This document shows, piece by piece, positions 7,454-10,350 of a stretch of 10,350 nt of DNA; position 1 is the stretch's first letter; each line of letters begins with the position of its first letter. The notes below the pieces were generated by a model. The model had not been told where the DNA came from. It saw nothing but the letters and a program-made list of their open reading frames with translations, and ran no database searches. The DNA lies in NCBI GenBank assembly GCA_004802725.1, contig SGPM01000609.1, forward strand, positions 1-10,350, given 5' to 3'. The DNA is from Antrodiella citrinella (Eukaryota; Basidiomycota; Agaricomycetes; Polyporales; Steccherinaceae). The position numbers and the translations under genes are program-made.

Positions 7454-9158
7454 ATGTCTGCATCCACTTCCACGCATACCCCGTCCGTATCCGAGCCAGT
7501 CGACGAGGCTAGCATTCAGCAGCAGCATTCGGTCGAGGAAGTTTGGTATCTCAAGGAAATCTCATTCAGATACCCACCGAATTCACTCGATGCGATACCC
7601 AGACGCGTGAAAATCATCACGCAGAACTTCAATGGGTGAGTCCGCAGTTCACTTGACATGCTTCGTACACGAGGAAAGCTTGAATTAGACTCGTGATGTC
7701 AGGCCATGCTCATTCATTGCAATATGTCAGTCCATTTCTATTTGTCCTGGCACAGCAAGTGCAAGCTCTGAAGGCGTCGTTGCGTTATGCAATGTGCAGG
7801 CAACATACTCATCCTACGCGGCGACATAGAGATCGAGCCGTACAATCGAGGCACTATCTCCTATGAATTCCTCTCGCAACTCGTTGGAGAATACCTACTA
7901 ATGACGAGTCCGGACGTGGACATCTCGGCGGCGCTATCTATCATGCCCTACACTCGTCGTGAGCTCTTGTTACAACATTCACTGTCGCACGTGAGACTCA
8001 TCTGATTCTTTTCAGAGGGGATGGATCTAAACCCGCTCTTTACCGGTGCAAAGCTATTTCGCCCAGCAGGCGCGTCCGGCGGAGAACTGAAACTCTTCCA
8101 ACAGGCGGGCATTGAGCTCGTTCACGGGTGGCTTGTTGATCCAGACAGCCCGGAGTATGATGTTTTATCTCGGACGAAGGATTATGACAGCTCCGTCAAC
8201 CTGATCGTCGAAGCAGACCATGTTTCAAAGGGCAGGCTAGTGGCTACCACTCACGTCGATTCTATCGTACTCCCGCACGTTGGAGGCTCCAGTGCTGCAG
8301 GAAGTTCTGGTGCCTTAGGGAGTTCTGGTGCAGCAGGGAGTTCCAGTGCCGCGGGCAGTTCCAGCGCTGCAGGTAGTTCTGACCCTTCAGGGATCGCTGG
8401 TGCGGGTGGGTCATCTTCTTGCGCCTCGTCGACGTTCCGCACCTCAATAGGACTTTCGTCTGAGGACCGGAAGAAGATCGAAGACGGTATGTCCAAGACT
8501 TCTGTTGTTCTAGTCTTATCCTTGCTGATGCCAACCAACAGCCATCGCCATACGCAGCTTCATTGACAGTACCCAATCCCAGCTGACCTACTACGGCCTC
8601 TTCACATTAGCCTCGACGCTCGTATCCGGGGCCCTGGTTGCCCTTTTCCGCAACTCGCATCTATCTGTGCTTTACAAATCTTGCCACTCGGAGGATAGTG
8701 CCCTGTACACTCTCGTGACCGACTATGTGTTCCTGCACGAGTCCTCAGTGGTCTGGGAACGCATCGAGGATGTAGAGGGGGGAGCGTCAACGTTTGTCGA
8801 CTCCGACTTTGTGCGCTCCAGTCCTGCCGGGGGCGATTATGCCGGTCATACTGGCGAGAGCGCGCTGGCTGCGCTTGAGGCGCAGACAGGCGCGTTGACT
8901 TTGGAGGAAAGAGCCGAGTACGTTCAGACCCTTGCACCGTGATCCGCTCCTCGTTGCTGTACTGATGTTCATTGTTATATTAACAGCGAATCACTGGCAC
9001 GACAGCTGCAGGAGATGGAAGACGCGCAAGCGCAGGCCCGTCATATGGAGAGGCAGAAAGCTCGGATACAGCAGGAGAATCAACAGCGAGTGATAAAGGA
9101 GGCCAAACGTTTCAAACCCCCAAAGACGAAGAAAGACAGGGACTGCGTCATCATGTGA
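7454..9158 (+). CDS. MINDY-family (DUF544/FAM63) deubiquitinase, six exons, intact
   Basis: A cysteine protease of the MINDY family, whose studied members trim Lys48-linked ubiquitin chains. Exons: 7454-7635, 7703-7725, 7800-7958, 8016-8486, 8542-8917, 8987-9158. All five introns (55-74 nt) are GT-AG and in frame, giving 460 residues, close to human MINDY1 size. Landmarks: WYLKEI near the start of the domain; ITQNFNGPCSFIAICN with oxyanion Gln57 and catalytic Cys63; GMDLNPLFTG; ELVHGWLVDPDSPEY; SQLTYYGLFTLAS; LFRNSHLSVL with catalytic His318; LVTDYVFLHESSVVWE; and FVDSDF. A Ser/Gly/Ala repeat (212-247) interrupts the domain. After it, DESLARQLQEMED (404-416) fits a ubiquitin-binding MIU helix, followed by a charged helix, a basic stretch and the terminal CVIM, a CaaX prenylation box. 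The ATG at 7454 is the first in frame after TATAAA; an upstream in-frame TTG at 7421 is not a credible start. Family assignment is very secure. Substrates and location are inferred from relatives. Confidence 0.93.
8285..8392 (+). repeat. In-frame 18-nt minisatellite within the MINDY coding sequence
   Basis: Six consecutive 18-nt units encode SS(G/S)A(A/L)G-type hexapeptides, beginning GSSAAG and ending with the diverged SSDPSG. Because the unit is a multiple of three, copy number can vary without breaking the frame. The array lies in exon 4 between the HGWLVDP part and the SQLTYYGL part of the catalytic domain, most likely as a flexible surface loop. Confidence 0.85.
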
Positions 9159-9675
9159 GCAGTCGTGTATACCTTCGTCCCGGTGTCCGCACTATATATC
9201 CCTTGGCTGCGAGGCTCGCAGGCCAAGGTGGTTGATATATCATGTCTAGGTGACAGATATTGCAATGTATCTACCTGTTTTGTCTGTCCTCCCTGGTCTC
9301 ATCGCTTCAAAAGATGGTTGAGTGTGATTTTTTCGAACGAGGTTGGGGTCCTGACGCCTGATGGAACACGGTTGTGCACCTGAAGCTGTTCGAGTCGAGG
9401 AGATCATTGATCATTTCCAGACGTCAGAATACGATGCAGAAGGTTGGTAGTCAAGAGGTAGCAGATTCACCGATCGCGGACATGATTCTCACACGGGGTA
9501 GGTAGCACCTACTGCCCAAATATGGTCAACGGCAAGACGGCACGGCTAGAAGGCAGCACAATGGATGCGGCCGAACATTAGCCACATGGCGAAGGGAACG
9601 AGCGGCATCAGCGGCACCTTCACACTGAATCACAGTGTCGGCGCCGGCATGGGCAGTAGCTAGTAGCACCTGTCC
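9159..9675. other. 3' flank of the MINDY gene and gene-free stretch
   Basis: No gene recognised. The stretch should contain the 3' UTR and polyadenylation site of the MINDY transcript. A perfect small hairpin GTAGGT-AGC-ACCTAC lies at 9498-9512. The minus strand has a 64-codon open frame (9720-9526) that runs into the foldback element and has no recognised motif. Confidence 0.45.
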
Positions 9676-10054
9676 GTACATTGTAGCTACACTAACCGCG
9701 ATGGGAGGTACGACCTCCACTAAACCTCACCCAAACTGAAGGCGATGTGGGAGGTACGACCCCACTAAACCTTGCCCACAAATATCAAGCACTTATTTGT
9801 GCCTGCATGAGCAAAGTGGCACTATGTAGTATGGTGAGCATACTACAGTAATGCATGACATAAGCACAATTCAAGTTCCGACACTCATTTCAGATGTATG
9901 CGAAAGGCTTACCATGTTCCTCAGTTTTTGATTCGTGGTTCTTGATATTTTTGGGCAAGGTTTAGTGGGGTCGTACCTCCCACATCACCTTCAGTTTGGG
10001 TGAGGTTTAGTGGAGGTCGTACCTCCCATCGCGGTTAGTGTAGCTACAATGTAC
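9676..10054. mobile_element. Foldback / MITE-like element with 114-bp inverted repeats
   Basis: The left arm (9676-9789) and the reverse complement of the right arm (9941-10054) are the same length and differ at only two positions: C/T in GAAGG(C/T)GATG and C/A in TTGCCCA(C/A)AAATAT. The 151-bp centre (9790-9940) has no coding potential. Each arm begins GTACATTGTAGCTACACTAA. Each carries two diverged direct copies of a GGGAGGTACGACC...CCACTAAACC module. Near-identical arms suggest a recent insertion, or correction between arms. No clear target-site duplication is visible outside the arms; the palindromic GTAGCTAC inside each end could be a duplicated target or simply part of the terminus. No transposase is present, so any movement would need one from elsewhere. 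Confidence 0.85.
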
Positions 10055-10350
10055 CACCCCATGCATGGCCGCGATCGGAGGATCTGACACCTCTTGGTTC
10101 GGCAAGGGAGGCGTCGCGGATGCCGATGATGCCGTGAAGCGTCTCTTTTGTTACGCGGCCAGATCCAATGTCCATACTTTTGCGATCCGCTACCTCTTGT
10201 GTTCATGTCAGAGCCTTGCCACGTAGGAAGAATAGAGCGAAAGAGGGGTGTCTGTTGTCAACGAACATCAGAATTGAGGGATATGACCTTTGTGAGGCAC
10301 ACGAGCATCCAGAAAGACGTACAATGCGACACATAGAAGGCGGTATACGG
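10055..10350. other. Right-hand flank without a recognised gene
   Basis: On the minus strand a frame of about 50 codons next to the foldback element reads TKETLHGIIGIRDASLAEP and looks somewhat protein-like. It is closed by stops on both sides and I do not recognise it. It may be the remains of a gene split by the foldback insertion. Confidence 0.3.

Noticed and set aside
9526..9720. 64-codon minus-strand open frame at the left edge of the foldback element as half of a gene split by the insertion
   Set aside because: I could not match it to the frame on the other side of the element, found no target duplication to join them, and recognise no domain in either piece.
9991..10206. 71-codon minus-strand open frame at the right end
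   Set aside because: Part of it lies inside the foldback arm and no family is recognised; a neighbouring frame looks more protein-like but is only about 50 codons.
1..10350. CRISPR arrays, bacterial operons or a prophage
   Set aside because: Genes are split by spliceosomal-type introns and belong to eukaryotic families; the only tandem repeats are minisatellites without unique spacers.

Overview
The window reads as nuclear DNA of a filamentous basidiomycete, most likely an Agaricomycete. Genes on both strands are cut by many short GT-AG introns (50 to 88 nt, often with GTACGT, GTATGT or GTAAGT donors). The protein families also fit: a fungal hAT transposase, a MYND-finger protein of a type expanded in mushrooms, and a MINDY deubiquitinase. 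Nothing is bacterial, viral or organellar. One ambiguous base (n at 1784) points to a draft assembly.

Layout. Positions 26-3203 (minus strand) hold a hAT-superfamily transposase. When 11 introns are removed by hand it gives one uninterrupted frame of 833 residues with BED-like, catalytic and dimerisation regions. Positions 3204-5824 are gene-poor and repeat-rich. They contain a GC-rich 17-nt tandem repeat, a 15-nt tandem repeat, a cluster of CGGGT/ACCCG motifs and palindromes that resembles a transposon terminal region, a tRNA-like box A/box B pair, and an AT-rich imperfect inverted repeat. Positions 5825-6901 (plus) hold a MYND zinc-finger gene that appears broken: it needs two frame changes, which could be two introns, and it has an in-frame TAA at 6353-6355. 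Positions 7454-9158 (plus) hold an apparently intact MINDY-family (DUF544) deubiquitinase of 460 residues in six exons. Its catalytic cysteine sits on a 23-nt micro-exon, and it ends in a ubiquitin-binding MIU-like helix and a CaaX box. Positions 9676-10054 hold a 379-bp foldback element with 114-bp arms that differ at only two positions.

The MINDY gene is the only clear host housekeeping gene. It should trim ubiquitin chains, probably while attached to a membrane through a prenyl group. The rest is mobile-element territory: one potentially autonomous DNA transposon, several non-autonomous or decayed repeats, and a host gene that seems to have decayed among them. No operon or multi-gene system links these genes, and I found no new defence or biosynthetic system. 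The most useful observations are the reconstructed exon structures, the micro-exon, the conserved tail of the deubiquitinase, and the young foldback element.
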